A DNA stretch of 64,000 nt from an uncultured Bacteroidales bacterium (GTDB lineage Bacteria; Bacteroidota; Bacteroidia; Bacteroidales; Bacteroidaceae). Location: contig CACZCX010000003.1 of NCBI GenBank assembly GCA_902779875.1, positions 1-64,000 on the forward strand, in the 5' to 3' direction. The notes under the pieces are model-generated. The model did no database searches, had not been told where the DNA came from, and worked only from the letters and a program-made list of their open reading frames with translations. Shown one piece after another: positions 45,215 through 55,884 of this stretch (the stretch's first letter is position 1; every line of letters starts with the position of its first letter). Both the position numbers and the translations under genes were made by a program.

Positions 45215-47071
45215 ATGATTATATCAGACAGGACAAAAAGACTTTTATTGCCGGTCATGCTCTTGATGCTGACCGCAGTTCAGGCCGTTGCTCAGGATGA
45301 CAAGGTCTCATTCACAGCACAGGCACCCGATGCCGTAGTGGTTGGAGACAGGTTCCGTATATCGTACAAGATCAATACGAACAATGCCAAGGAGTTCCGT
45401 GCTCCTGACATGAAAAGCCTGAGCGTTCTTACCGGACCATCCACATCGACCCAGTCCAGGACCTTATTCGTGAATGGCAAGTCCTCTCATGAGGTGACTA
45501 TCACCTATACATATATGGTCGTAGCCACCGAGGAGGGTACAGTTGACCTTGACGGTGCTACAATTCTTGTAAAAGGGGACCAGTACACGTCAAACAAACT
45601 GTCTATCAGGGTACTTCCGCAGGATCAGACAGGGCAGGGGAGCAGCTCCGGCGCGCAGCAGTCCACTCAAGGACGTTCCGGTTCACAGCCACAGGCACAG
45701 GCTGCCCAGGGCAATGAACTGTTCATGGTTGCCACTGTCGATAAGACCACATTATACGAACAGGAGGCAGTCCTGCTTACATACAAGGTTTATGTGTCAC
45801 CGGACGTCAACCTGAGGAACCTGAGCAACAAGATGCCCGACATCAAGAACTGCCATGTCCAGGAGGTAGACCTGCCCCGTGAGAAACAGCTTCAGCTGGA
45901 GCATTACAACGGACGCAACTACTATGCGGTGGTTTGGAACCAGTACGTGCTGTTCCCTCAGCATTCCGGCGAGATTGAGATTCCGGCCATAGACTTTGAG
46001 GCTATAGTCGCCGAGCGTGTCACCTCCAATGACATATTCGACATTTTCAACGGAGGACACATGGTGGAATCCAGGCAGACAGTCAGATCACGCAAGATCA
46101 ACCTCAATGTCAAGCCGCTCCCGCAGGGCAAGACCGATGCTTTCTACGGTGGAGTGGGTGATTTCAGCCTCAGTTCCACTATCAGTTCCACCGATGTCAC
46201 CGCCAATGACGCCGTGACTATACGCGTGATACTGTCCGGTACCGGTAACCTCAAGCTCATCAAGACTCCGGAGTTCAAGTTCCCCCAGGACTTTGACATA
46301 TATGATCCCAAGGTTGAGAACAAATACTCACTCAAGAACGGCCGTCAGACAGGTAACAAGATATTCGAGTACCTGGTGATTCCGCGTCACGCAGGCGAGT
46401 ACACCATCCCGGCCCTGGAGTTCCAGTATTTCGATCCCAAGAGCGAGACCTACAAGACCCTCAGGACCGATGAATACACGCTCAATGTAGCCAGAGGGCA
46501 GGGGAGCGACTCCCAGACATCGATCTCATATGTAAACAAGGAGGACCTCAAGTTCGTAGGTCAGGATGTACGTTTCCACTCCACACCGCTGACTCTCAAG
46601 TCCATTGACTCCCAGTTCTACGGCTCGGCGTTGTTCTATCTCTGTCTGGCTCTGCCGCTCATCATACTGATTGTGGTTGTGGTAATATCCAGAAAGCGCA
46701 TCGCTGAAGGCGCCAACATGGCCAAGGTCCGTACCAAGAAGGCTAGTTCCGTTGCCACACGCCGTCTCAAGTCCGCCGGCAAGCTCATGAAAGCCGGTCG
46801 CAAGAACGAGTTCTATGACGAGATGATGCGTGCCCTGTCGGGCTATATGGGTGACAAGCTTGCCATTCCCACGGCAGAACTCTCCAAGGACCGCATCGGT
46901 CAGGAACTGAGAGACCGTAAGGTGGCCGATGAACTGGTACGTCAGGTCATCGGACTTATGGATGACTGCGAGTATGCCCGATACGCGCCCGGCGATGATA
47001 CCGGACGTATGGATCACCTCTATGAGCAGGCAGTTGAGGTTATAGGCAAGATTGAGAACTCCGTAAAATGA
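45215..47071 (+). CDS. batD: BatD oxygen-tolerance protein
   Basis: A 618-residue protein with a signal peptide (LLPVMLLMLTAVQAVAQ), several Ig-like beta domains in the periplasm (VSFTAQAPDAVVVGDRFRISY, ATVDKTTLYEQEAVLLTYKVY, AVTIRVILSGTGNLK) and a membrane helix near residue 470-495 (ALFYLCLALPLIILIVVVVI). The C-terminal ~120 residues are cytoplasmic and helical (SGYMGDKLAIPTAELSKDRIG). A Gln/Ser-rich stretch (QGSSSGAQQSTQGRSGSQPQ) separates two domains. Its stop overlaps the batE start. Confidence 0.93.
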   Translation: MIISDRTKRLLLPVMLLMLTAVQAVAQDDKVSFTAQAPDAVVVGDRFRISYKINTNNAKEFRAPDMKSLSVLTGPSTSTQSRTLFVNGKSSHEVTITYTYMVVATEEGTVDLDGATILVKGDQYTSNKLSIRVLPQDQTGQGSSSGAQQSTQGRSGSQPQAQAAQGNELFMVATVDKTTLYEQEAVLLTYKVYVSPDVNLRNLSNKMPDIKNCHVQEVDLPREKQLQLEHYNGRNYYAVVWNQYVLFPQHSGEIEIPAIDFEAIVAERVTSNDIFDIFNGGHMVESRQTVRSRKINLNVKPLPQGKTDAFYGGVGDFSLSSTISSTDVTANDAVTIRVILSGTGNLKLIKTPEFKFPQDFDIYDPKVENKYSLKNGRQTGNKIFEYLVIPRHAGEYTIPALEFQYFDPKSETYKTLRTDEYTLNVARGQGSDSQTSISYVNKEDLKFVGQDVRFHSTPLTLKSIDSQFYGSALFYLCLALPLIILIVVVVISRKRIAEGANMAKVRTKKASSVATRRLKSAGKLMKAGRKNEFYDEMMRALSGYMGDKLAIPTAELSKDRIGQELRDRKVADELVRQVIGLMDDCEYARYAPGDDTGRMDHLYEQAVEVIGKIENSVK

Positions 47072-47883
47072 AAGAAGGTATGAAAAAGATATTTGCATAT
47101 ATATTGGCCTTAATTCCCGTTGCAGTGTCCGCTCAGGACCAGGAGCCGCAGATGATGAACATTGTATCGGACTCTGTTGCCACAACGCACGTATATACTC
47201 TCTCTGAGGCTGACAGCGCTTATATACAAGGTGACTATCTCAAGGCCATAGACATATACGAGTCTGTCATTGAGAATCAGGGCGTTAACGCCACCCTCTA
47301 TATGAATCTGGGTAACTGCTGGCTTAAACGTGACGAGGTGGCCCGTGCCATTCTCTGCTATGAGAGGGCTTACCTTATTGATCCTTCCGATGAGGACGTG
47401 CGTTTTAACCTGGAGCTTGCCCGCACCAAGACAGTTGATAAGGTAAGTCCTGTAAATCAGCTCTTTATTGTGGTCTGGTTCAAGAAACTGCTATCTGCTC
47501 TCGATGTAAATTCATGGGCAATCCTGGCTGTTGTCATGTTCGCAGCCTGCATTCTGCTGGCCGGTATATACCTCTTTTCAAAGAAAACAGGCATCAGAAA
47601 ATTATCTTTTTCTTTTAGTACGATTTTCTTGCTTTTATCTATTTTATCTTTTATCTTCGCTACTACACAGATGGGAAATATCAGGAACCGTAATACGGCC
47701 ATAATAATGTCGCCGAGCGTAACGGTCAAGAGCACTCCCAGCAGTGGCGGTACAGACCTGTTTATCATTCATGAAGGACGTAAGGTAAAGATCCTGGATT
47801 CTTCCATGAAAGAGTGGGTGGAGATAAGACTTGAAGACGGAAATACAGGTTGGGTACCGGTTAATGTAATGGAAATCATATAA
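47068..47883 (+). CDS. batE: BatE, TPR and SH3 protein
   Basis: A 271-residue membrane protein. A signal peptide (KKIFAYILALIPVAVSAQ) is followed by TPR repeats (DYLKAIDIYESVIENQGVNATLYMNLGNCW), two membrane helices (WAILAVVMFAACILLAGIYL and LSFSFSTIFLLLSILSFIFA) and a C-terminal bacterial SH3 domain (VTVKSTPSSGGTDLFIIHEG, WVEIRLEDGNTGWVPV). It overlaps batD by 4 bases. An alternative start is the ATG at 47080. It closes the canonical Bat set. Confidence 0.9.
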   Translation: MKEGMKKIFAYILALIPVAVSAQDQEPQMMNIVSDSVATTHVYTLSEADSAYIQGDYLKAIDIYESVIENQGVNATLYMNLGNCWLKRDEVARAILCYERAYLIDPSDEDVRFNLELARTKTVDKVSPVNQLFIVVWFKKLLSALDVNSWAILAVVMFAACILLAGIYLFSKKTGIRKLSFSFSTIFLLLSILSFIFATTQMGNIRNRNTAIIMSPSVTVKSTPSSGGTDLFIIHEGRKVKILDSSMKEWVEIRLEDGNTGWVPVNVMEII

Positions 47884-47893
47884 CACCAATGGA

Positions 47894-48601
47894 ATGAGTG
47901 AAGTACAGGGTCTCATAGAGACAGACAGATTGGCCACACTGTCAATTAATGGCAGTGATTCTCTCTACTGGGATGGTGTGGCCTGCGTATTTACTTCAAT
48001 CATTACATGGATTCCTCTCGCAATAATCGCAATCTACGTCTTATTAAGGAACGTCAAGTCCAAGAGAATAGTTCTTGTGCTGTTCCTTGTGGCGCTTACG
48101 GTGCTGCTCTGTGACCAGCTTTCTTCATCGGTCGCAAAACCTATGTTCCATAGGCTCAGACCTACACGTGATCCATTTATGCTGGATCTGGTTGATACAG
48201 TAGGAGGTTACAGAGGCGGTTATTTCGGCTTTTTCTCCGGACATGCAGCCAACTCCTTCGGAATGGCGGTATTGTTTTCCTGGCTTGTCAAGGACAGATG
48301 GTTCACTGTATCAGTCTTATTGTGGGCTATAATTAACTCATTGACAAGGACTTATCTTGGTGTACATTTTGTAGGTGATATCATCGTGGGAGCCGTTGCA
48401 GGCAGCATTGTCGGCAGTCTGGTTTACCTTATATATCATATAGTGACACGCAAGGATGACTTGCGCCGCATTTTCCATGACTCCGATCTGATTTACACCA
48501 AGTCCGGATTCCTTAGGAGCGACGTGCTGGCATTCCAGTGTGTGCTTTATGCTACATATTCGGTGATATTGATTGTAGCTTGCATTAAGCAAGGTATTTA
48601 A
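47894..48601 (+). CDS. PAP2-family membrane phosphatase
   Basis: A 235-residue protein with several membrane helices and the three-part phosphatase signature: KPMFHRLRPT (KxxxxxxRP), FFSGHAANSFG with the catalytic His, and TRTYLGVHFVGD with the second His and Asp. Such enzymes dephosphorylate lipid phosphates, including undecaprenyl pyrophosphate or lipid A. It starts 11 bases after batE and is likely cotranscribed with the Bat genes, though its role need not be linked. The last helix is followed by a short tail. Confidence 0.88.
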   Translation: MSEVQGLIETDRLATLSINGSDSLYWDGVACVFTSIITWIPLAIIAIYVLLRNVKSKRIVLVLFLVALTVLLCDQLSSSVAKPMFHRLRPTRDPFMLDLVDTVGGYRGGYFGFFSGHAANSFGMAVLFSWLVKDRWFTVSVLLWAIINSLTRTYLGVHFVGDIIVGAVAGSIVGSLVYLIYHIVTRKDDLRRIFHDSDLIYTKSGFLRSDVLAFQCVLYATYSVILIVACIKQGI

Positions 48602-48668
48602 TGAACCCTGAGAATTGAATATTTGTTTGAACCTAATAAAACTAACTTGATTATTATCCTAATTTTTA

Positions 48669-48932
48669 ATGCTTATGACCAGATTAATTTCATTCAACGA
48701 ACTGCGCCAGATCAAAGCGCAACTTCCCGAGGGCAGTATTCACAGAATTGCCGACGAGCTGAATCTCGACGTTGAGACAGTAAGAAACTTTTTCGGTGGT
48801 ACAGATTACAAGCAGGGATCGTCAGTAGGCTTCCATATGGAGCCGGGACCGAACGGTGGTTGCGTTGTTCTGGATGATACTACAGTTCTGGATAGAGCCC
48901 TTGAAATTATTGAGGAGTCCAAGAAGAATTGA
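48669..48932 (+). CDS. Small putative HTH DNA-binding protein
   Basis: An 87-residue protein, conserved in Bacteroidales from memory. The middle (GSIHRIADELNLDVETVRNFFGG) looks like a short helix-turn-helix: alternation of an A/L-rich helix with a TVRNFF recognition helix. The C-terminal third (HMEPGPNGGCVVLDDTTVLDRALEI) is more conserved and could make a beta-hairpin and helix. No signal peptide. A second start at 48675 is possible. It stands alone, followed by a terminator. What it regulates is unknown. Confidence 0.75.
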   Translation: MLMTRLISFNELRQIKAQLPEGSIHRIADELNLDVETVRNFFGGTDYKQGSSVGFHMEPGPNGGCVVLDDTTVLDRALEIIEESKKN

Positions 48933-48966
48933 CCGACGGTTAATTAAGTCTTAAATCTTATTTTAG

Positions 48967-49000
48967 AATTAGGTCGATAATATCGGCCTAATTTTATTTT
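48967..49000 (+). terminator. Rho-independent terminator
   Basis: AATTAGGTCGAT and ATCGGCCTAATT form a 12-bp stem with one G-U pair and a 3-nt loop, then TTATTTT. It ends the small HTH-like gene. Confidence 0.85.
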
Positions 49001-49037
49001 GTCCAAATTTTGCATAATAACTATTATGTTAAATAGC

Positions 49038-49126
49038 AAAAACTAACACATTAGGAACCGTCCCTACTGTTGCAGTTTTCCCGCAAAACTAACACATTAA
49101 GAACCGTCCCTAATGTTGCAGTTTTT
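49038..49126. repeat. Two 41-bp palindromic repeat units, tandem
   Basis: Units at 49039-49079 and 49085-49125 lie in the same orientation, separated by CCCGC. Each has AAAACTAACACATT at the left, core GGAACCGTCCC (the second has AGAACCGTCCC) and TGTTGCAGTTTT at the right. The spacer is the same as in the pair at 30304-30392, but there the units are inverted. Located between convergent genes. Confidence 0.93.
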
Positions 49127-49133
49127 GAAATAA

Positions 49134-49162
49134 AAAACCTCCGGAGGGTTTCCGGAGGTTTT
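49134..49162 (-). terminator. Rho-independent terminator of the TPR gene
   Basis: AAAACCTCCGGA and TCCGGAGGTTTT form a perfect 12-bp stem with a 5-nt loop; on the minus strand it is followed by TTATTTC. It starts 19 bases after the stop at 49182. Confidence 0.87.
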
Positions 49163-49181
49163 CTGTCGGTTTATGTCGTGT

Positions 49182-50465
49182 TTAGATCAGACCTGCTGAT
49201 TTCATGCGAGCCTCAACCTCGTCAAGCTCTTTGCGCTTGTCTAGCTGATAGTAGATGTTCTGCAGAGGAATTCCCCACTTGCCTACTGAACCCGGCTCCA
49301 GCTCTCTGAGCTTGATGAAGTAAGGCAGTGCAACCTCAAGCTGATCCTTGTGAGCCTGGATGGCTTTCTTGTAAGCTGCTGAACGGTAATCAAGGTTTGA
49401 CTTGGACTCCATCTCGGCGTCAGCCTTCTGTATGATGCAGAGACCCAGGTTGTTATATGCATCGGCAAGGTTCGGATCCTTCTCGATGGCAATCTTGTAC
49501 TGCTCGATAGCCTTGTCCCAGTTCTCGCTCTGCTGAGCTACATAACCGAGAACGTAGTAGTTGTATGACTTCTCGGGATCAATCTTGATCATATCCTCTA
49601 CGAATGTCTCAAGCTCGCTCATATCGCCCTTATCGTTGTAGTAAACGAGCAGCTTGTTGTAGTACCACTCCTCAGTCGGATATTTTACCAGACCATCCTT
49701 GAGTGAAGCAAGCCAGTTGACTGTATCCTTGAGGTTTCCGTAGCACTCGCAAACGAACTGAGTGGCGTCATTGCCGTATTCCTCACCTTCCTGAGCAATC
49801 TTGGCGTATTTGAGAGTCTTCTCGTAGTCGCCAAAGTTGTAAGCGGCAAGTGCAGGATAATAAGCGTAAGTGGTTCTGTCATTGTTCCATGTGTAGTCCT
49901 CTACCATGTAATCCTTGAGGAAATCAGTCTGAGCCAGAGTGAAATACTTGTCAAAGTAGTAGTAGGCCATTTTATAGTCAACACGGTGGTTGAAGTAGAA
50001 AATACCGCCGCTGATGAACTGTGTGAGGTTGTTGTGAACTGAAACGCCGAATCTCTTTCTTGCTCCGTCCGATATCTTGCCCTTTGCGTTGGGAATCTGC
50101 TGGATTGAGTCAGCCTTCATTACATACTGTACGAACTTGTCAAGATAGTTATACATGGCAACTGTGTCAAGTCCGCCGGTATATGACTTCTCATTCTCGT
50201 TTCTGTAATATGTCTCGTATACGGCAGCAGCCTGAACCCAAGTCTCATCCCAATCCTGCAGCAGAGGGTTCTTAACAGCCTGGTCCATAAGTCTCTTGGC
50301 GTTGCTCTTGTTCATGATGGCCTCATTCTCAAGGTCATTTCTGGCCTCCTTTACGGTCTTCTGAGCTGCCTTTACAGCTTTCTTAAGCTCTTTCTCAGTC
50401 ATCTGGGCATATGATGTGCATGACACACCCAGGGCTGCGATCAAAACAAATATAAGCTTTTTCAT
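49182..50465 (-). CDS. Secreted TPR-repeat protein
   Basis: A 427-residue exported protein: signal peptide KKLIFVLIAALGVSCTSYA, then a Lys/Ala helical region (KAAQKTVKEARNDLENEA) and TPR-like repeats through most of the length, clearest at SENWDKAIEQYKIAIEKDPNLADAYNNLGLCI. VSCTSYAQ has a Cys close to the cleavage site, so lipidation is possible but the site reads more like signal peptidase I. TPR proteins of this sort are common in the Bacteroidales periplasm; no enzyme domain is seen. It follows gyrA after 60 bases in the same direction and may be cotranscribed. Confidence 0.83.
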   Translation of the reverse strand: MKKLIFVLIAALGVSCTSYAQMTEKELKKAVKAAQKTVKEARNDLENEAIMNKSNAKRLMDQAVKNPLLQDWDETWVQAAAVYETYYRNENEKSYTGGLDTVAMYNYLDKFVQYVMKADSIQQIPNAKGKISDGARKRFGVSVHNNLTQFISGGIFYFNHRVDYKMAYYYFDKYFTLAQTDFLKDYMVEDYTWNNDRTTYAYYPALAAYNFGDYEKTLKYAKIAQEGEEYGNDATQFVCECYGNLKDTVNWLASLKDGLVKYPTEEWYYNKLLVYYNDKGDMSELETFVEDMIKIDPEKSYNYYVLGYVAQQSENWDKAIEQYKIAIEKDPNLADAYNNLGLCIIQKADAEMESKSNLDYRSAAYKKAIQAHKDQLEVALPYFIKLRELEPGSVGKWGIPLQNIYYQLDKRKELDEVEARMKSAGLI

Positions 50466-50525
50466 TTTGAATTAGTTTTATAGGTTTTACATTAATAATA
50501 TAGAATTCTTAGAAAAGGGTTAAAC

Positions 50526-53048
50526 TTACTCGCTTACAGGGGTCTCCTGGGCCGGTTCACCAGCGGGCTGTTCCCCACCCTCGGCCGGAGTCTCGTCTAT
50601 AGGTTCGCTGTCAACCTTGCAGATTGAACCGATCTGGTCGTTACGCTTCTCCAGGTTGATGAGTCTTACACCCTGGGTTGCACGGCCCATGACACGGAAG
50701 TCCGATACGCTTACACGCAGTGTGATACCTGACTTGTTGATGATTACCAGGTCATTGTCATCGGTAACAGCCTGTATTGAAACCAGTTTACCTGTCTTGT
50801 CCGTAATATTCAGAGTCTTGACACCCTTACCGCCGCGGTTTGTCTTGCGGTAGTCCTCAATCTCAGAGCGCTTGCCGTAGCCCTGCTCCGATACGACCAT
50901 GATGGTCTCCTCGGGCTGCTCATCGACTGCGATCATGCCTACTACCTGGTCCTCACCGTCCTCATCGAGAGTCATGGCGCGTACACCGGTCGATGTGCGG
51001 CCCATAGAGCGTACGGTGCTCTCGTTGAATCGGATGGCGCGACCGTTGCGGTTGGCGATGATGATCTCCTTGTTTCCGTCAGTGAGCAGGACGTTGATAA
51101 CCTTGTCGCCCTCATTCAGGTTGATGGCGTTGATACCGTTCTGGCGAGGACGTGAGTAATCCTGGAGGATTGTCTTCTTGATTACGCCGTTCTGCGTGCA
51201 GAATACGAGGTAATGGTTCGATGTGAACTCCACATCACCCAGGTTCTTGATTGCTATATAAGCGTTTACGGCATCATCGGGCTCAATGTTGAGCATGTTC
51301 TGGATAGCACGGCCCTTTGAGGTCTTGCCGCCCTCGGGGATATCGTAAACCTTGAGCCAGTAGCAGCGGCCCTTCTGTGTAAAGAAGAGGATGTAGTTGT
51401 GCGTGGTGGCTGTGAATATATGCTCGATGAAATCCTCGTCGCGTTTGTCACTGCCGCGGGAGCCTACTCCACCCCTGCCCTGCAGACGGTACTCCGTGAG
51501 GGCGGTACGCTTGATGTAACCCAGATGTGACATGGTGATGATCATGGGCTCATCGGCATAGAAGTCCTCGGGGTTGAACTCCTCGCTGGCATATACGATC
51601 TCGGTCTTGCGCTCGTCACCGTACTTGTCAATGATCTCCTGCATCTCATCCTTGATGACCTGCTTGCATTTTTCGGGATCGTCCAGGATGCTCTGCAGTT
51701 CCTCAATGCGGGCCATGACCTGATTGTATTCGTCATGCAGCTGATCCTGCATGAGACCGGTGAGCTGACGCAGACGCATATCCACGATAGCCTTGGCCTG
51801 GATATCGTCCAGTCCGAATCGGTCCATAAGGTTCTGTATGGCGTCGTTCGGGGTCTTGGCCTTCTTGATGATCTGTATTACCTCATCTATATTGTCCGAT
51901 GCAATAATCAGTCCTTCCAGTATGTGAGCACGTTTCCTGGCCTCCTCCAGGTCGAACTGTGTGCGGCGTATAACCACCTCGTGACGGTGATCGATGAAGC
52001 ACTTTATGAGGTCGCGCAGGTTGAGGCATTTGGGACGTCCCTTTACGAGGGCGATGTTGTTCACGCCGAATGAAGTCTGCAGCGCGGTCATCTTGAACAA
52101 CTTGTTCAGTACAACGCCTGCGTTTGCGTCACGCTTCACGTCGATGACGATACGCATACCCTCACGGTCTGACTCGTCGTTGACGTTGCTTATGCCCTCT
52201 ATCTTCTTGTCGGTAACCAGTTCGGCGATGAACTTGATAAGCTCTGCCTTATTTACGCCGTAAGGAATCTCGGTTACCACGATCTTGTCATGCTGCTCGC
52301 CGGCCTCGATCTCTGTCTTGGCACGCATGATTACGCGGCCGCGGCCTGTCTCGTAAGCCTCACGTACACCGCTTATGCCATAGATGTAAGCGCCTGTGGG
52401 GAAATCGGGAGCCTTGATGTACTGCATGAGTTCATCGACAGTTATGTCAGGGTTGTCAACCATTGCCATGCAGCCGTTCAGGACCTCGGTGAGGTTGTGA
52501 GGCGGCATGTTGGTTGCCATACCTACGGCAATACCGGATGAACCGTTTACAAGAAGGTTAGGTATAGTTGCGGGAAGAACTGTGGGTTCCTCCTCCTTAT
52601 TATCATAGTTGGGTACAAAATCAACGGTGTTCTTGTTGATGTCCTGCATCATCTCCTCACCGATCTTGCGCAGACGAACCTCGGTATAACGCATGGCAGC
52701 CGGGCTGTCACCGTCAATCGAACCAAAGTTACCCTGGCCGTCGACAAGCGGATAACGCATGACCCACTCCTGTGCCAGACGCACCAGAGCGCCGTATACT
52801 GATGAGTCACCATGGGGATGGAAGTGTCCGAGTACATCACCTACCGTACGGGCTGACTTGCGGTAACCTTTGTCTGACGTGTTGCCGTCACGCATCATAC
52901 TGTAAAGGATGCGGCGGTGTACAGGTTTCAGACCATCACGTGCATCAGGGAGAGCTCGTGCCACGATTACGGACATTGAATAGTCAATGTAAGAGGACTT
53001 CATCTCCTCCTCAATGTTAACTCTGATAATTCTGTCTTGGTTTTCCAA
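50526..53048 (-). CDS. gyrA: DNA gyrase subunit A
   Basis: The DNA-cleaving subunit of gyrase, which supercoils DNA with GyrB. The 840-residue protein has [11 protein letters not shown], the catalytic Tyr in [10 protein letters not shown] (residue 121), the quinolone pocket [17 protein letters not shown] and the C-terminal pinwheel with a GyrA-box-like [11 protein letters not shown], which separates it from ParC. In the pocket, the residue equivalent to E. coli Ser83 is Ser82, but the one equivalent to Asp87 is Gly86. The C-terminal ~25 residues are a Glu/Pro/Gly-rich tail. The promoter site is at 53105-53112. Confidence 0.96.
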   Translation of the reverse strand: MENQDRIIRVNIEEEMKSSYIDYSMSVIVARALPDARDGLKPVHRRILYSMMRDGNTSDKGYRKSARTVGDVLGHFHPHGDSSVYGALVRLAQEWVMRYPLVDGQGNFGSIDGDSPAAMRYTEVRLRKIGEEMMQDINKNTVDFVPNYDNKEEEPTVLPATIPNLLVNGSSGIAVGMATNMPPHNLTEVLNGCMAMVDNPDITVDELMQYIKAPDFPTGAYIYGISGVREAYETGRGRVIMRAKTEIEAGEQHDKIVVTEIPYGVNKAELIKFIAELVTDKKIEGISNVNDESDREGMRIVIDVKRDANAGVVLNKLFKMTALQTSFGVNNIALVKGRPKCLNLRDLIKCFIDHRHEVVIRRTQFDLEEARKRAHILEGLIIASDNIDEVIQIIKKAKTPNDAIQNLMDRFGLDDIQAKAIVDMRLRQLTGLMQDQLHDEYNQVMARIEELQSILDDPEKCKQVIKDEMQEIIDKYGDERKTEIVYASEEFNPEDFYADEPMIITMSHLGYIKRTALTEYRLQGRGGVGSRGSDKRDEDFIEHIFTATTHNYILFFTQKGRCYWLKVYDIPEGGKTSKGRAIQNMLNIEPDDAVNAYIAIKNLGDVEFTSNHYLVFCTQNGVIKKTILQDYSRPRQNGINAINLNEGDKVINVLLTDGNKEIIIANRNGRAIRFNESTVRSMGRTSTGVRAMTLDEDGEDQVVGMIAVDEQPEETIMVVSEQGYGKRSEIEDYRKTNRGGKGVKTLNITDKTGKLVSIQAVTDDNDLVIINKSGITLRVSVSDFRVMGRATQGVRLINLEKRNDQIGSICKVDSEPIDETPAEGGEQPAGEPAQETPVSE

Positions 53049-53104
53049 TTTTCTAAAGTTTTAAGGCTTTTACTGGCTTATACTGCCCTTTGGCATTAAG
53101 CACT

Positions 53105-53112
53105 CAAAATTA
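53105..53112 (-). promoter_or_regulatory. -7 promoter element of gyrA
   Basis: CAAAATTA on the plus strand reads TAATTTTG on the minus strand, matching TAnnTTTG, 57 bases before the gyrA start. Confidence 0.6.
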
Positions 53113-53273
53113 CGCTAAAAATAGTTCACAAGCAACTATACGCGCGATTTTTTAATTAGGTGTTAATAAGTTTTAGCAGTGAAGTTCGGACTTTCTGACA
53201 TGATATGACTGATGGCATGTGTTTTGTTGATATCTTATCGTTACAAAACGTATAAAAAGGGCCAAAAACCACT

Positions 53274-53281
53274 TATCTTTG
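53274..53281 (+). promoter_or_regulatory. -7 promoter element of clpC
   Basis: TATCTTTG followed by CA lies 49 bases before the clpC start at 53330. An in-frame start at 53279 would fall inside this site. Confidence 0.65.
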
Positions 53282-53329
53282 CATAAAAGGCATATCAGTT
53301 TTTGCCCCGAAAACACAACCCCGAAAAGG

Positions 53330-55840
53330 ATGGAATACAGATTATCTGACAAACTGAACACAATACTGTCACTCTCCAAAGAGGAGGCAGAGCGCCTTAC
53401 CCACCCCGAGGTTACCACGGAACACCTGCTCCTGGGTATCATCAGGGACGGAAGCAACAAGGCCGTAGAACTGCTCAAGGGGATGGGCGTAGACCTCGTG
53501 GAGCTCCGTTCACGACTCGAGTCGGTGAACATGACTCCCGATACCGCCACTGACAAGGTCCCCATTGAGAAGATAGCTCTCTCTATTGCCGTGACACGAC
53601 TGCTCAAGATAAGCATGCTTGAGGCAAGGCTTCTCAAGAAGGAGGAGGTCGATGCCGAGCACCTGCTGCTTGCCATCGTCCGTGACCGTTCCAGCAAGAC
53701 TGCCGAGATACTTTCCGACTACCAGGTTGACTACCGTCATCTACACGAGCAGCTTACCTCACCCGGCGCGGAGATACAGATGGGTATGGGCCTGGACAGC
53801 GATGATGAGGAGGAAGAGGAACTCTCTGCATCGTCCGTACCCTCCAAACCCAAGTCAGCAGGTACTGCAACGGCTTCAAAGTCAGGCAGCAACACGCCTG
53901 TCCTTGACAGTTTCAGCACCGATATGACACAGGCTGCCCTGGACGGCAAGCTCGATCCCGTGGTAGGACGTGAGAAAGAGATTGAGCGCCTTGCTCAGAT
54001 ACTTACCCGCCGCAAGAAGAACAACCCTATCCTGATAGGAGAACCCGGCGTGGGCAAATCGGCCATCGTAGAGGGACTCTCGCAGCGTATAGTGCAGCGC
54101 AAGGTATCCCGCATGCTGTTCGGCAAGCGTATCCTGGCGCTCGATATGGCAGCCGTAGTGGCCGGAACCAAATACCGCGGCCAGTTTGAGGAGAGACTCC
54201 GCTCAATCATTCAGGAACTCAAGAAAAATCCTGACATAATTCTCTTCATTGACGAGATACATACTATAATAGGTGCAGGCTCCGCCCCCGGCTCGATGGA
54301 TGCCGCCAACATGCTCAAACCCGCCCTCTCCCGTGGCGAGGTTCAGTGCATAGGCGCCACCACCGTTGACGAGTACCGCAAGTCTATCGAGAAGGATGGC
54401 GCATTGGAACGTCGCTTCCAGAAAATCCTTGTGGAACCCACCACTGCTGATGAGACCCTGCAGATACTTGAGAACATCAAGGACCGATACGAGGATCATC
54501 ACAACGTGACCTATACACCCGAGGCCCTCAAGGCCTGCGTGACCCTGGCGCAGCGTTACATCACCGACCGTTCCTTCCCTGACAAGGCCATTGACGTGAT
54601 GGATGAGGCCGGTTCACGTACCCACCTCTCAAACCTCTCCGTACCTAAGGAGATTGAGGACAAGGAGCATCAGATAGACTTTACCCGTGAAGGTAAGAAC
54701 GATGCCGTAGCCCGTCAGGACTTTGAACTGGCCGCCCGTTTCCGCGACCAGGAGAAAATGCTTGAGGGAGAACTCGAGCAGATGCGCAAGGACTGGGAAC
54801 TCTCACTCAAGAGTCACCGCGAGACCGTCGATGAGGAGAGTATCTCAACCGTAGTCTCCATGATGAGCGGCATCCCCGTTCAGAAGATAGCCCGTGAGGA
54901 GGGTGAACGTCTCAAGGGACTGGCCCCTGCCCTCAAGTCAAAGGTTATAGCTCAGGATTCGGCCATCGACCTGCTGGCAAGAGCCATACGCCGCAGTCGC
55001 GTAGGATTGAAAAATCCCAACAAGCCCATAGGTTCGTTCCTCTTCCTGGGACCGACCGGAGTCGGTAAGACCCTGCTTGCCAAGGAACTGGCGGAGCAGA
55101 TGTTCGGAACATCCGATGCCCTCATACGCGTAGACATGAGTGAGTTTATGGAAAAATTCGCCGTGTCACGTCTGGTAGGAGCGCCTCCGGGATATGTGGG
55201 ATATGAGGATGGCGGCCAGCTCACCGAGAAGGTGCGCCGCAAGCCCTACTCCATCATCCTGCTTGACGAGATTGAGAAGGCTCATCAGGATGTGTTCAAT
55301 ATCCTGCTTCAGGTAATGGATGAGGGTCGTCTGACCGACAGCGAGAGCCGTACGGTTGACTTCCGTAACACCATTATTATAATGACCTCCAACCTCGGTT
55401 CGCGCCAGATCCAGGAGTATGGCCGCGGAATCGGTTTCGGTACATCCGATGCCGCCGCAGGTGCCGCACATCAGGATATCATACGCAAGGCTCTCAACAA
55501 GTCCTTTGCGCCCGAATTCATAAACCGCATAGATGAGATAATTACCTTCAACCAGCTTGACCGTGAGGCTGTCGGTAACATCGTGGAGATAGAGCTCTCG
55601 CAGCTCACGGCGCGTCTCAAGGGTATGGATTACGACCTCAACGTGACCGATAAGGCCCGCTCGTTCCTGGCCGACAAGGGCTACAGCCGTGAATACGGAG
55701 CCCGTCCGCTCAAGCGTGCCATCCAGAATTACGTCGAGGACAAGCTTGCCGAGATGATGATTGACGGTGACTGCCTCGCAGGGTCTACCCTCACGGTCGA
55801 CCTGAACGCCGATGGCACCGATCTCTTTGTCACGGTATAA
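53330..55840 (+). CDS. clpC: Clp protease ATPase subunit, ClpC type
   Basis: An AAA+ unfoldase that feeds ClpP. The start at 53330 gives [23 protein letters not shown]; the frame to 53279 extends into the promoter. The 836-residue protein has the N-domain ([15 protein letters not shown] and a second copy), first ATPase domain ([30 protein letters not shown]), a UvrB/UvrC-like middle region ([20 protein letters not shown]) that marks ClpC rather than ClpB, and second ATPase domain ([16 protein letters not shown]). RGIGFG supplies the ClpP-binding loop. It may respond to heat or protein damage; no CIRCE or HrcA site was seen. Confidence 0.93.
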   Translation: MEYRLSDKLNTILSLSKEEAERLTHPEVTTEHLLLGIIRDGSNKAVELLKGMGVDLVELRSRLESVNMTPDTATDKVPIEKIALSIAVTRLLKISMLEARLLKKEEVDAEHLLLAIVRDRSSKTAEILSDYQVDYRHLHEQLTSPGAEIQMGMGLDSDDEEEEELSASSVPSKPKSAGTATASKSGSNTPVLDSFSTDMTQAALDGKLDPVVGREKEIERLAQILTRRKKNNPILIGEPGVGKSAIVEGLSQRIVQRKVSRMLFGKRILALDMAAVVAGTKYRGQFEERLRSIIQELKKNPDIILFIDEIHTIIGAGSAPGSMDAANMLKPALSRGEVQCIGATTVDEYRKSIEKDGALERRFQKILVEPTTADETLQILENIKDRYEDHHNVTYTPEALKACVTLAQRYITDRSFPDKAIDVMDEAGSRTHLSNLSVPKEIEDKEHQIDFTREGKNDAVARQDFELAARFRDQEKMLEGELEQMRKDWELSLKSHRETVDEESISTVVSMMSGIPVQKIAREEGERLKGLAPALKSKVIAQDSAIDLLARAIRRSRVGLKNPNKPIGSFLFLGPTGVGKTLLAKELAEQMFGTSDALIRVDMSEFMEKFAVSRLVGAPPGYVGYEDGGQLTEKVRRKPYSIILLDEIEKAHQDVFNILLQVMDEGRLTDSESRTVDFRNTIIIMTSNLGSRQIQEYGRGIGFGTSDAAAGAAHQDIIRKALNKSFAPEFINRIDEIITFNQLDREAVGNIVEIELSQLTARLKGMDYDLNVTDKARSFLADKGYSREYGARPLKRAIQNYVEDKLAEMMIDGDCLAGSTLTVDLNADGTDLFVTV

Positions 55841-55884
55841 CCCCTAACAAGGACATAGAGTCAGCACCTGACTCCTGTTCAGCC

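Noticed and set aside
49038..49126. Possible CRISPR-like array
   Set aside because: Only two units with a 5-base spacer, palindromic and also found singly and inverted elsewhere; no cas genes.
50526..53048. ParC rather than GyrA
   Set aside because: The C-terminal GyrA-box-like NRGGKG and full-length pinwheel favour GyrA.
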